Assembly: GCF_047654785.1 (NCBI RefSeq)
Contig: NZ_JASGKQ010000003.1
Span: 124,001 to 188,000, forward strand
Origin: Pelomonas sp047654785
Lineage (GTDB): Bacteria > Pseudomonadota > Gammaproteobacteria > Burkholderiales > Burkholderiaceae_C
Reading direction: 5' to 3'
Length of the DNA: 64,000 bases
Numbering within the stretch: position 1 is the stretch's first letter; each line of letters begins with the position of its first letter. Made by a program: the position numbers and the translations under genes. Below are positions 18,350 to 25,407 of this stretch, one piece after another. The notes beneath the pieces are model-generated. The model was given only the letters and a program-made list of their open reading frames with translations. It was not told the DNA's origin and ran no database searches.

Positions 18350-18822
18350 GGCGTCGCGGCGGCGATGTCGAACGCGGCCAGCCCGTCGGTGGCCAGCACC
18401 AGGCGCCGGTCGCCGAGCTGCAGGCGCAGCCGCTGCGCCGGGATCACCGGCTCCGGGCCGAGCTGCACGCCGGGCTGGGCGGCGGTGGCGTTCTCGACCT
18501 GGACCGCCACCGGGTCGCCCAGCCAGCGGGTGGGCAGCCGGATGGTGGGCGGCAGGCCGTCGAAGCGGAAGTCCTCGCCGGTCCTGGCGCCCTGCGGCAC
18601 CCAGCGCACGGCCAGGCCCGAGGCGCGGCTCTCGGCGCGCGCCGTCTCCAGCAGCGCGGCCAGCCGCTGCGCCTCGCGCTCCAGCTGCAGCTCCATCGGG
18701 TCGCGCAGCGCCAGCGAGACGGTCGCGCTGGCGATGGCGATCAGCGCCACGACGACCAGCAGCTCGATCAGGGTGAAGCCGTTGCGCCGGCCGGGGCGGC
18801 CGCCGGCACCGGCTGCGCGCAT
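18346..18822 (-). CDS. gspH: T2SS minor pseudopilin GspH
   Basis: A 158-residue pseudopilin. The leader MRAAGAGGRPGRRNG precedes FTLIELLVVVALIAIASATV with Glu5. The globular part shows the GspH pattern RLAALLETARAESRASGLAVRW. The in-frame reading continues upstream into gspG, so the ATG at 18822, 20 bases after the gspG stop, was chosen because it gives a leader of normal length. It links the tip complex to the GspG shaft in known systems. Confidence 0.92.
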   Translation of the reverse strand: MRAAGAGGRPGRRNGFTLIELLVVVALIAIASATVSLALRDPMELQLEREAQRLAALLETARAESRASGLAVRWVPQGARTGEDFRFDGLPPTIRLPTRWLGDPVAVQVENATAAQPGVQLGPEPVIPAQRLRLQLGDRRLVLATDGLAAFDIAAATP

Positions 18823-18841
18823 GCGGGCGAGGGCCGGCAAC

Positions 18842-19273
18842 TCACTGCCAGGAGCCGATGTCCGCGTCACGGCCCTCGCCGCCGGCGCGGCCGTCGGCGC
18901 CAAAGCTGTAGACGTCGACCTCGCCCTTCACGCCCGGATTGGCGTACTGGTAGGGGTGGCCCCAGGGGTCGTTGGGCAGCTTCTCCAGGTAGGCCTTCCA
19001 GTTCGGCGGCGGCGTGCCGGCCGTGGGCTTGCGCACCAGCGCGTCCAGGCCCTGCTCGGCGCTGGGGTAGCGCTGGTTGTCGAGCTTGTAGAGCTTGAGC
19101 GCCTGCATCAGGTTGTTGACGTCGGTGCGCGCGGCGGTGACGCGGGCGTCCTCGGCGCGGTCCAGCACATTGGGCACGACCAGGGCCGCGAGCACGCCGA
19201 TGATGACGAGCACGACCAGCAGTTCGATCAGCGTGAAGCCGCGGGCGAGGGAGGAACGGCGCAGGGCAGGCAT
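18842..19273 (-). CDS. gspG: T2SS major pseudopilin GspG
   Basis: A 143-residue major pseudopilin forming the shaft of the pseudopilus. The leader MPALRRSSLARG is followed by FTLIELLVVLVIIGVLAALV. The mature domain has the GspG hallmarks LYKLDNQRYPSAEQGLDALV, LEKLPNDPWGHPYQYANPG and a C-terminal SFGADGRAGGEGRDADIG. That last Asp/Gly segment corresponds to the calcium-binding loop of GspG. It is the first gene of the minus-strand gsp operon and is divergent from gspC across 47 bases. Confidence 0.97.
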   Translation of the reverse strand: MPALRRSSLARGFTLIELLVVLVIIGVLAALVVPNVLDRAEDARVTAARTDVNNLMQALKLYKLDNQRYPSAEQGLDALVRKPTAGTPPPNWKAYLEKLPNDPWGHPYQYANPGVKGEVDVYSFGADGRAGGEGRDADIGSWQ

Positions 19274-19320
19274 GGGCGAGGGGCTCGGGCAGGCAGTGAA
19301 CGGGCCATCATAATGGGCCG
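19274..19320. promoter_or_regulatory. Divergent gspG/gspC control region
   Basis: Only 47 bases separate the two starts. CATAAT at 19309-19314 (plus) and TATGAT at 19307-19312 (minus) resemble overlapping -10 boxes facing opposite ways. They sit in an imperfect inverted repeat, CGGGCCAT and ATGGGCCG. Neither has a recognisable -35 at 17 bases. The plus box lies too close to the gspC ATG for a normal leader. This is a weak inference; mapped transcription starts would settle it. Confidence 0.3.
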
Positions 19321-19923
19321 ATGGCTGCTCGATTGATGGCGTTCCTGGTGTGGCTGCTGCTCGGCGGCTCGGTGGCTTATTGGGGCCTGCAACTGCTGGC
19401 GCGGCCGCTGGCGATGCCGGGCTCGGTGCTGCCGGTCGGCGAGACGCGCGCGACGCAGGTGGACCTGGGGCGGCTGCTCGGCACCTCGCTGCCGCAGTCC
19501 GCGCCGGCCGCCGAGGCGGTGGCGTCCACGCGGCTGCGGCTGCTGGGCGTGGTGGCGCCGAAGAGCGCGCGGGCCGCGGAGGCCGGCGAGGGCGTCGCGC
19601 TGATCGAGGTGGATGGCGTGCCGCGCACCGTGCGCGTCGGCGCCGTGGTGGACGGGGACTTGCGCCTGCTGCGCGTCGGTGCCCGCAGCGCCAGCCTGGG
19701 CCTGGCCGGCCAGGCGCCGGTGCAGGTGCTGGAGATCGCGCCGCCGGCGGCGCCGGTCACCGGCTCGCTGCCGCCGGCGCTGCCGTCCCAGGTGGTGCTG
19801 GGCGGCAACCCGCCCGACACGGCGCCGCCGCCCGCCGCGGCGCCGGTGCCGCCGGAGGGGGTGGCACCCGCCAACCCGGGGCTGCCGCTGGCCGGCCCGC
19901 CGCCGCAGCAGCAGCGGCGCTGA
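19321..19923 (+). CDS. gspC: T2SS protein GspC, short form without PDZ
   Basis: A 200-residue bitopic inner-membrane protein. A membrane helix occupies about residues 6-25 (MAFLVWLLLGGSVAYWGLQL). A homology-region domain follows at about 68-140 (STRLRLLGVVAPKSARA, VRVGAVVDGDLRLLRVGARS), the part of GspC that contacts the GspD N0 domain. The C terminus is a Pro/Ala-rich tail ending PPQQQRR instead of a PDZ or coiled-coil domain, so it is shorter than classical GspC of about 270-300 residues. Unlike the common gspCDEF order it is transcribed away from the rest. Confidence 0.85.
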   Translation: MAARLMAFLVWLLLGGSVAYWGLQLLARPLAMPGSVLPVGETRATQVDLGRLLGTSLPQSAPAAEAVASTRLRLLGVVAPKSARAAEAGEGVALIEVDGVPRTVRVGAVVDGDLRLLRVGARSASLGLAGQAPVQVLEIAPPAAPVTGSLPPALPSQVVLGGNPPDTAPPPAAAPVPPEGVAPANPGLPLAGPPPQQQRR

Positions 19924-19930
19924 CGCGGGC

Positions 19931-21010
19931 TCAGCCGCCCAGCGTCGGGATGCGGCCGGCCTCGGCCGCGCCCGGGCGCGTGGCCAGGCGGGCCTCGGCC
20001 ACTTCGTGCAGGTCGGTCAGCAGCGCGGCGGCGGCGCGGATCATGGGCCAGGCCAGCGCGGCGCCGGTGCCGTCGGTGCTGTCCATGCCCAGCTCCAGCA
20101 GCGCCGAGGCGCGGAACAGCGCCAGCGCCTCGTCCAGGCCGCGGTGCACATGGCTGCGGCAGAACACCGCGTAGTCGGTGACGGGCGCGCAGATCAGCGA
20201 CGCGAGCTTGAGCGCCGCGCAGGCGGCGATGCCGTCCACGATGATGAGGCTGCGCTTGCTGGCGGCCACCAGCATCGCGCCCACCATCACCGCGATCTCG
20301 TGGCCGCCCAGCGCGGCCAGCACGTCCATCGGCTCCTTGGCGTCGCGGTGGCGGGCCTGCGCGGCGTGCAGCACGTCGAGCAGGTGGGTCAGGGCGTCCT
20401 GGCGCATCGCCGGGCCGGAGACGACGAAGTCCCGCACCGGCTGGCCGGACAGGCGCGACAGCACCAGCGCCGCGCACTCGGCCGAGCCCTGGCCCAGCGC
20501 CGCGCAGGCCAGCACGTTGCCGGGCAGGTTGTCGGCGATCTCCATGCCCACGCGCACGCCGGCATGGGCGTGCTCCAGGCTCATGGCCGGGGAGGTGCGC
20601 GCGTTGCGGGTGCCGTGCGCCACCTTGCGTGCCAGCAGGCGGGCGTGCGGCGGCAGGTTCTCGGCGACGCCGCAGTCCACCACGGTGAGGTGCAGGCCCT
20701 GCAGCCGCGCGAAGACGGACACCGGCAGCTGCGCATGCAGCGCCATCTGCACCTGCTCCCGGGTCGGGCGGCCCCAGGGCGCGCCGATGCCGTCGACGAC
20801 GATGCCGTGGTCCGCCGCGAAGACCGCCAGCACCGGGTCGCGGAAGCGCGGCGTCAGGCTGTTCTGCACCAGGCCCAGCCGCACGGCCAGCGGCTCCAGT
20901 TCGCCCAGGCTGCCGGCGATCGCCGACCGGCGGTCGACGCGGTCGCGCAGCGCTTTCTCCAGGTCGGGGTTGGCGGTGGGGGAGATCAGCGACTGTTGGG
21001 CGACGGTCAT
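19931..21010 (-). CDS. Divergent CobT-like phosphoribosyltransferase homologue
   Basis: A 359-residue member of the nicotinate-nucleotide:dimethylbenzimidazole phosphoribosyltransferase (CobT) fold family. Alignable parts are VFAADHGIVVDG (64-74), VIDCG-like VVDCGVAENLP and LAALGGHEIAVMVGAML. The tail GTGAALAWPMIRAAAALL also aligns. The catalytic surroundings differ. Where CobT has GEMGIGNTT this protein has GQGSAECAALV from 173, and Asp313 occupies the position of the catalytic Glu in the GEGTGAAL motif. It may be a CobT with altered base specificity or a repurposed paralogue. No other cobalamin gene and no B12 riboswitch is visible nearby, so I give no symbol. Confidence 0.7.
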   Translation of the reverse strand: MTVAQQSLISPTANPDLEKALRDRVDRRSAIAGSLGELEPLAVRLGLVQNSLTPRFRDPVLAVFAADHGIVVDGIGAPWGRPTREQVQMALHAQLPVSVFARLQGLHLTVVDCGVAENLPPHARLLARKVAHGTRNARTSPAMSLEHAHAGVRVGMEIADNLPGNVLACAALGQGSAECAALVLSRLSGQPVRDFVVSGPAMRQDALTHLLDVLHAAQARHRDAKEPMDVLAALGGHEIAVMVGAMLVAASKRSLIIVDGIAACAALKLASLICAPVTDYAVFCRSHVHRGLDEALALFRASALLELGMDSTDGTGAALAWPMIRAAAALLTDLHEVAEARLATRPGAAEAGRIPTLGG

Positions 21011-21043
21011 GGCGCGGGCGGGGTCGGGCCCCCGGATTTCAAC

Positions 21044-22636
21044 TCAACCCAGGAACAAGCGGTAGGCCGGGTTGGCGCTTTCGTCCTCGAACGGGTAGTT
21101 CAGGCCGGCGAGGAACTCGCGCAGCGCCGCCGCGGCGCCGCGCGGCACCTGGATGCCGACGAGGATGCGGCCGTAGTCCGCGCCCTGGTTGCGGTAGTGG
21201 AACAGGCTGATGTTCCAGTCCGGGTGCATGCTGGACAGGAACTTCATCAGCGCGCCCGGCCGCTCGGGGAACACGAAGCGGTACAGCCGCTCGTCCTTCG
21301 CCAGCTCGCTGCGGCCGCCCACCATGTGGCGCACATGCTGCTTGGCGAGCTCGTCGTTGGTGAGGTCCAGCGTCTGGAAGCCGGCCTTCGTGAAGGTGCG
21401 GGCCAGCCGGGTGGCCTCGCCGGGCTTGGGCGTGGCCACGCCGACGAAGACGTGGGCCACCTGGGCGTCGGCGATGCGGTAGTTGAACTCGGTGATGCTG
21501 CGCGGGCCGAGCAGCTCGCAGAAGCGCCGGAAGCTGCCGCGCGCCTCCGGCACGGTCACGGCGAACAGCGCCTCCCGGTGCTCGCCCACCTCGGCCCGCT
21601 CGGCGACGAAGCGCAGGCGGTCGAAGTTCATGTTGGCGCCGCAGGTGATGGCGATCAGCGTCTGGCCCTTGGCGCCGGTCCCGGCGACGTACTGCTTGAC
21701 GGCCGCGACGCTCATCGCGCCCGAGGGTTCCAGGATGGAGCGGGTGTCCTCGAACACGTCCTTGATCGCCGCGCAGACGGCGTCGGTGTCCACGACGATG
21801 TAGTCGTCCACCAGCTCGCGGGCGATGCGGAAGGTCTCCTCGCCGACGAGCTTGACGGCCGTGCCGTCGGCGAACAGGCCGACGTCGTTGAGCTGCACGC
21901 GCTTGCCGGCCTTGACCGAGCGCAGCATGGCGTCGGAGTCGGTCGTCTGCACGCCGATGATCCTGATCTCCGGCCGCAGCGCCTTCACGTAGGCGGCGAT
22001 GCCCGAGACCAGCCCGCCGCCGCCGATGGCGACGAAGATCGCGTCGATGGGGCCGGGGTGCTGGCGCAGCAGCTCCATCGCGATGGTGCCCTGGCCGGCG
22101 ATGACGTCGGGGTCGTCGAAGGGGTGGACGAAGGTCAGGCCCTGCTCGCCCTCCAGCGCCTTCGCGTGGCCGTAGGCGTCGGTGAAGCTCTCGCCGTGCA
22201 GCACGACCTCGCCGCCCAGCGCCTTGACGGCGTCCACCTTGACCTGCGGCGTCGTCACCGGCATCACGATGACGGCGCGGCAGCCCAGCTTCTTCGCCGA
22301 CAGCGCCACGCCCTGCGCATGGTTGCCCGCCGACGCGCAGATGACGCCGGCCGCGCGCTGCGCGGGCGTCAGGTGCGCCATCTTGTTGTAGGCGCCGCGC
22401 AGCTTGAAGCTGAACACGTCCTGCTCGTCCTCGCGCTTGAGCCAGACCTTGTTGCCCAGGCGCCGGGACAGCTTGGCCGCATGCGCCAGGTCGGTCTCGC
22501 GGGCGACCTCGTAGACCCGGGCGTTCAGGATGCGCTGCAGGTAGCTGCTGCCGGGCGGCAGCATCGCGGGAGCGGCGGATGAGGCTTTGGGCGTCGCCTT
22601 GGACGCGGGCGGGCGGCGGCGCGAGGGGGCGCTCAT
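21044..22636 (-). CDS. ilvA: Threonine ammonia-lyase, biosynthetic
   Basis: A 530-residue PLP enzyme converting threonine to 2-oxobutanoate, the first step to isoleucine. The PLP lysine is Lys78 in VFSFKLRGAYNK. The SAGNHAQG loop and GGGGLVSG phosphate-binding loop are present. The C-terminal region from about 350 contains two ACT-like regulatory domains (REALFAVTVPEARGSFRRFC and ERLYRFVFPERPGALMKFL), as in the long feedback-inhibited form. The start MSAPSRRRPPASK was chosen because it gives the expected length; the frame stays open further upstream through the leader. A terminator-like hairpin lies 122 bases upstream on the same strand. Confidence 0.96.
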   Translation of the reverse strand: MSAPSRRRPPASKATPKASSAAPAMLPPGSSYLQRILNARVYEVARETDLAHAAKLSRRLGNKVWLKREDEQDVFSFKLRGAYNKMAHLTPAQRAAGVICASAGNHAQGVALSAKKLGCRAVIVMPVTTPQVKVDAVKALGGEVVLHGESFTDAYGHAKALEGEQGLTFVHPFDDPDVIAGQGTIAMELLRQHPGPIDAIFVAIGGGGLVSGIAAYVKALRPEIRIIGVQTTDSDAMLRSVKAGKRVQLNDVGLFADGTAVKLVGEETFRIARELVDDYIVVDTDAVCAAIKDVFEDTRSILEPSGAMSVAAVKQYVAGTGAKGQTLIAITCGANMNFDRLRFVAERAEVGEHREALFAVTVPEARGSFRRFCELLGPRSITEFNYRIADAQVAHVFVGVATPKPGEATRLARTFTKAGFQTLDLTNDELAKQHVRHMVGGRSELAKDERLYRFVFPERPGALMKFLSSMHPDWNISLFHYRNQGADYGRILVGIQVPRGAAAALREFLAGLNYPFEDESANPAYRLFLG

Positions 22637-22920
22637 CGGGTCTCCATGCGTTTTTGTTGCAGCGCCGCATGATAAGACCGGCGTCGCGCCGCTCAGCGGC
22701 GCGCCAGCGCCGGACCGCTTCGCGCAGCGGAGCGGTTCGCCAACTCCAACTGACAGGCAAAAAAAACCCGAGCTCTTGCAAGCTCGGGTTGAATCCACCA
22801 TGGAGGCGGTGGAGGAGACAATCGGTGCGAAACGTCTTCGCGTGGGAGCAGTGTAGCGCCGAGTTATGCTGCACCGCAATAAAAATTGTGTGAAGGAATT
22901 GGGGTGCGCCCCTAGAGAAC
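22637..22920. other. 284-base ilvA/osmC divergent intergenic region
   Basis: The region separates ilvA (minus) from the OsmC gene (plus). It is visibly less GC-rich near 22865-22905 (ATAAAAATTG), where promoters for both directions probably lie. On the minus strand it holds a hairpin with arms TCCACC and GGTGGA (22794-22813), then an intrinsic terminator, then about 120 bases of leader containing a long GC-rich inverted repeat (22730s). I find no leader peptide with a ribosome site and a run of Ile, Val, Leu or Thr codons. Confidence 0.6.
22759..22790 (-). terminator. Intrinsic terminator in the ilvA leader
   Basis: On the minus strand a perfect 10-bp stem, AACCCGAGCT pairing with AGCTCGGGTT around a 6-base loop, is followed directly by a U-run (eight A on the plus strand at 22759-22766). 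It lies in the 5' leader of ilvA, so it either attenuates ilvA transcription or ends a small RNA that starts within 22800-22910. The plus strand has no U-run after the stem. Confidence 0.8.
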
Positions 22921-23352
22921 ATGGAATGCACCGTCAACTGGCTGGGCGCCGAGGGCCCCAGCGGCATGAGCTTCATCGCTGAAACCGGCAGCGGCCATGT
23001 GCTGTCCATGGACGGCGCGCCGGACGGCGGCGGCCGCAACCTCGCGCCGCGGCCGATGGAAACCGTGCTGGCCGGCACCGGCGGCTGCACGGCCTACGAC
23101 GTGGTGCTCATCCTCAAGCGCGGCCGCCACGACGTGCGCGGCTGCAAGGTCACGCTGAAGGCGGAGCGCGCCGGCAGCGACCCCAAGGTCTTCACGGCCA
23201 TCCATTTCCACTTCGCCGTCAGCGGCCGGGGGCTGAAGGCCGAGGCCGTCGAGCGGGCCATCGCGCTGTCGCACGAGAAATACTGCTCGGCGACCGCCAT
23301 GCTGGCCAGGACCTCGGCCATCAGCACCTCGTTCGAGGTCGTCGAAGCCTGA
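22921..23352 (+). CDS. OsmC/YhfA-family protein
   Basis: A 143-residue small protein of the OsmC/Ohr superfamily, nearest to the YhfA-type branch. The two family cysteines are visible: Cys56 in LAGTGGCTAYDVV and a second near residue 122 in HEKYCSATAML. In Ohr and OsmC these reduce organic peroxides. YhfA-type members have unproven substrates. There is no signal peptide. The ATG at 22921 lacks a strong ribosome site, but the protein aligns from its first residues (MECTVNWLG). It is divergent from ilvA and convergent with coq7, with stop codons abutting. Confidence 0.9.
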   Translation: MECTVNWLGAEGPSGMSFIAETGSGHVLSMDGAPDGGGRNLAPRPMETVLAGTGGCTAYDVVLILKRGRHDVRGCKVTLKAERAGSDPKVFTAIHFHFAVSGRGLKAEAVERAIALSHEKYCSATAMLARTSAISTSFEVVEA

Positions 23353-24015
23353 TCAGACGCGGTGCGCCACGGTCGTCATGACCCGGGCCGCCGCGCGCAT
23401 CAGCCCGCGCACCGGCGCCGGCAGCGGCAGGGCGCCGGCCGCGAGCGCCGCGTCGGCGTGCTCGGCCTCCTCGCGCTTCATCTGGTCGACGATGGCCCGC
23501 GACGCGGCATCGGCGGGAGGCAGCCGGTCCAGGTGCGACGCGAGATGGGCCTCGACCTGCCGCTCCGTCTCGACGACGAAGCCCAGGCTCCAGCGGTCGC
23601 CCGCCAGGCCCGCGGCGCTGCCCCAGGCGAAGGCGCCGGCCCACCACAGCGGCGCCAGGCGGCTGGTGTGCGTGCCGAGCTCGGCCACCCGGTCGGCCGT
23701 CCAGGCGAGGTGGTCCAGCTCCTCCTGCGCCGCGTGCTCGAACTGGCGGCGCTGCGCGTCGGTGCGGGCGAACAGCGCCTGCGACTGGTACAGCGCCTGC
23801 GCGCAGATCTCGCCGACGTGGTTGACCCGCATCAGCGCGCCGGCTTCGCGGGCCTCGCGGGCGCTCAGCGCCGCCTCGGGCAGGCCGGCGGCGGGCGACG
23901 GGCGCGCGGCATGCGTGCGCGCGAACACCGTGCGCAGGCCGGCGTCGAGTGCGATGAGGAAGCGGTCGCCCAGGCCCGATGAGCGAGAATGAAGGCTGCT
24001 GGCTGGCGATTGCAT
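23353..24015 (-). CDS. coq7: 3-demethoxyubiquinol 3-hydroxylase Coq7
   Basis: A 220-residue di-iron hydroxylase of ubiquinone synthesis that hydroxylates demethoxyubiquinol. The ferritin-like iron ligands are visible: Glu69 in RVNHVGEICAQALY, Glu98/Glu99 and His102 in EELDHLAW, a Glu in ERQVEAHLASHL, and EEAEHAD near 183. The N terminus SSGLGDRFLIALDAGLRTVF is family-typical. It is usual in Burkholderiales, where Coq7 replaces the UbiF monooxygenase. The start at 24015 lies 196 bases from the divergent porin. Confidence 0.95.
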   Translation of the reverse strand: MQSPASSLHSRSSGLGDRFLIALDAGLRTVFARTHAARPSPAAGLPEAALSAREAREAGALMRVNHVGEICAQALYQSQALFARTDAQRRQFEHAAQEELDHLAWTADRVAELGTHTSRLAPLWWAGAFAWGSAAGLAGDRWSLGFVVETERQVEAHLASHLDRLPPADAASRAIVDQMKREEAEHADAALAAGALPLPAPVRGLMRAAARVMTTVAHRV

Positions 24016-24064
24016 TCAGTTAGGAAAAGTTGTGATGAAAAAATCGTGACACTTTGATGTGTCG

Positions 24065-24094
24065 TTGTGGCGCGCCAACGGAAATTGATAATTT
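24065..24094 (+). promoter_or_regulatory. Candidate sigma-70 promoter of first porin
   Basis: TTGTGG (24065-24070) and TAATTT (24089-24094), spaced by 18 bases, form a plausible housekeeping promoter in the only AT-rich stretch between coq7 and the porin. It would give an untranslated leader of about 110 bases. This is a motif match only. Confidence 0.4.
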
Positions 24095-24140
24095 CATATC
24101 CGTGAATTCCCCAATCGGCGCAGCTGTAGTGCAATACGCC

Positions 24141-24159
24141 CACTTCCTCACAGGAGGTG
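24141..24159 (+). promoter_or_regulatory. Hairpin sequestering a Shine-Dalgarno-like AGGAGG
   Basis: CACTTCCT and AGGAGGTG form an 8-bp stem with a CAC loop in the porin leader, hiding a perfect AGGAGG about 53 bases before the porin ATG. The porin itself has its own AAGGAG six bases before the start. A second GC hairpin (GCCG...CGGC) lies between the two. The structure could stabilise the mRNA or be a target for an antisense RNA; the function is unknown. Confidence 0.4.
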
Positions 24160-24211
24160 AGCCGCAGCGGCCTTCCGGCCGGCGGCTCGGACGAATACCA
24201 AGGAGTATCGA

Positions 24212-25225
24212 ATGAAGAAAGCTCTGATTGCCCTGGCCGCCTTCGGTCTGACTGGCGCTGCCGTCGCGCAATCCTCGGTCACCCTGTTCGGCGTCGTCGA
24301 CGCCAACATGCGCTACACCAAGTCCGGCGACAGCAAGCTCAAGCAGCTCGGCACCGACGGCCTGAACGCCAGCCGCCTGGGCGTGCGTGGCACGGAAGAC
24401 CTCGGCGGCGGCCTGAAGGCCGGCTTCTGGCTCGAAGCCGCGCTGAACCCGGACACCGGCACGGCCGACTCCAGCCGCTTCTGGGGCCGCCGCGCCAGCG
24501 TCAGCCTGATGGGCGACTTCGGTGAAATCCGTCTGGGCCGCGGCAAGACCTCGACCCGCCTGCACATCGACGACTTCGATCCGTACTCGACGACCGGCCT
24601 GGGCGATGCGTCCAAGGTCTACTCGACGCTGGGCAGCGGCGCCGACACGCTGAACCGTTCGGACAACCTGGTCCAGTACTTCCTGCCGAGCACGCTGGGC
24701 GGCTTCTACGGCTCCGTGGACGTCGCCGCTGGCGAAGGCGCCACCGGCAAGAAGATGATGGGCGGCCGCTTCGGCTACCAGAACGGCCCGCTGAACGTGG
24801 CCGTGGCCGCGGAGCAGACGACCGGCGTCGGCGGTGCGAAGTTCAAGCAGGCGTCCATCGGCGGCGCCTACGACTTCGGCGTCATCCGTCCGTCGCTGAA
24901 CTACAGCGAAAACAAGTTCAACGCCGCCAAGCAGTCGATCTACACCTTCGCGCTGACCGCGCCGGTCGGTTCGCAAGGCCAGATCCTGGCGTCCTACACG
25001 GACTCCAAGGCCAACGCCGCCGCCGAAACCATCAGCGGCGTGGGCGATGCCAAGCTGCTGGCCGTGGGCTATGTCCACAACCTGTCCAAGCGCACCGCGC
25101 TGTACGGCACGGCCTCGCAGATCAAGAACAACGGCCTGGGCCGCTTCGCCGTCGTCGGTTCGCCGTCCGTGGCCAATGGCGCGAAGTCCAGCGGCGTCGA
25201 CGTCGGCATCCGCCACAGCTTCTGA
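24212..25225 (+). CDS. General trimeric porin (Burkholderiales Porin_4 type)
   Basis: A 337-residue outer-membrane porin for passive diffusion of small hydrophilic solutes. It has a clear signal peptide (MKKALIALAAFGLTGAAVAQ), then SSVTLFGVVDANMRYTKSG. Further motifs are GLNASRLGVRGTEDLGGGLKAGFWLE, WGRRASVSLMGDFGEIRLGRG and the terminal beta strand SSGVDVGIRHSF ending in Phe. AAGGAG stands six bases before the ATG. Codon choice is noticeably less extreme in GC (more GAA, TCG, GGT) than in neighbours, consistent with high expression. A terminator follows. Confidence 0.96.
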   Translation: MKKALIALAAFGLTGAAVAQSSVTLFGVVDANMRYTKSGDSKLKQLGTDGLNASRLGVRGTEDLGGGLKAGFWLEAALNPDTGTADSSRFWGRRASVSLMGDFGEIRLGRGKTSTRLHIDDFDPYSTTGLGDASKVYSTLGSGADTLNRSDNLVQYFLPSTLGGFYGSVDVAAGEGATGKKMMGGRFGYQNGPLNVAVAAEQTTGVGGAKFKQASIGGAYDFGVIRPSLNYSENKFNAAKQSIYTFALTAPVGSQGQILASYTDSKANAAAETISGVGDAKLLAVGYVHNLSKRTALYGTASQIKNNGLGRFAVVGSPSVANGAKSSGVDVGIRHSF

Positions 25226-25260
25226 TCCCGCGCGGCCGCAGCGCCGCAGCGATGTCAGCC

Positions 25261-25284
25261 AAGCCGCCTCCGGGCGGCTTTTTT
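25261..25284 (+). terminator. Rho-independent terminator after first porin
   Basis: AAGCCGCC and GGCGGCTT pair around a four-base TCCG loop, followed by TTTTTT, 36 bases after the porin stop. This is a textbook intrinsic terminator that makes the first porin monocistronic. Confidence 0.93.
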
Positions 25285-25407
25285 CATGGGCGGGACCGCG
25301 GTGCAGCGCGGGTCGGGTGTGGGCAATCAGCAACAGCCAGCGCTGGATGGCGAGCCGGTTCGTTGAGAATAGGCCCGGTTCACCTTTCCTAGCAGGAGAC
25401 AACCTTG

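Noticed and set aside
22790..22801. A possible leader peptide starting ATG at 22801 on the minus strand (MVDSTRACKSSG)
   Set aside because: It has no ribosome site (preceding bases are pyrimidine-rich), runs straight through the terminator and lacks a cluster of Ile, Leu, Val or Thr codons.
24157..24525. A GTG-started frame overlapping the first porin, right after AGGAGG
   Set aside because: The GTG overlaps the end of the Shine-Dalgarno-like sequence, the product has no family features, and the porin frame is unambiguous.
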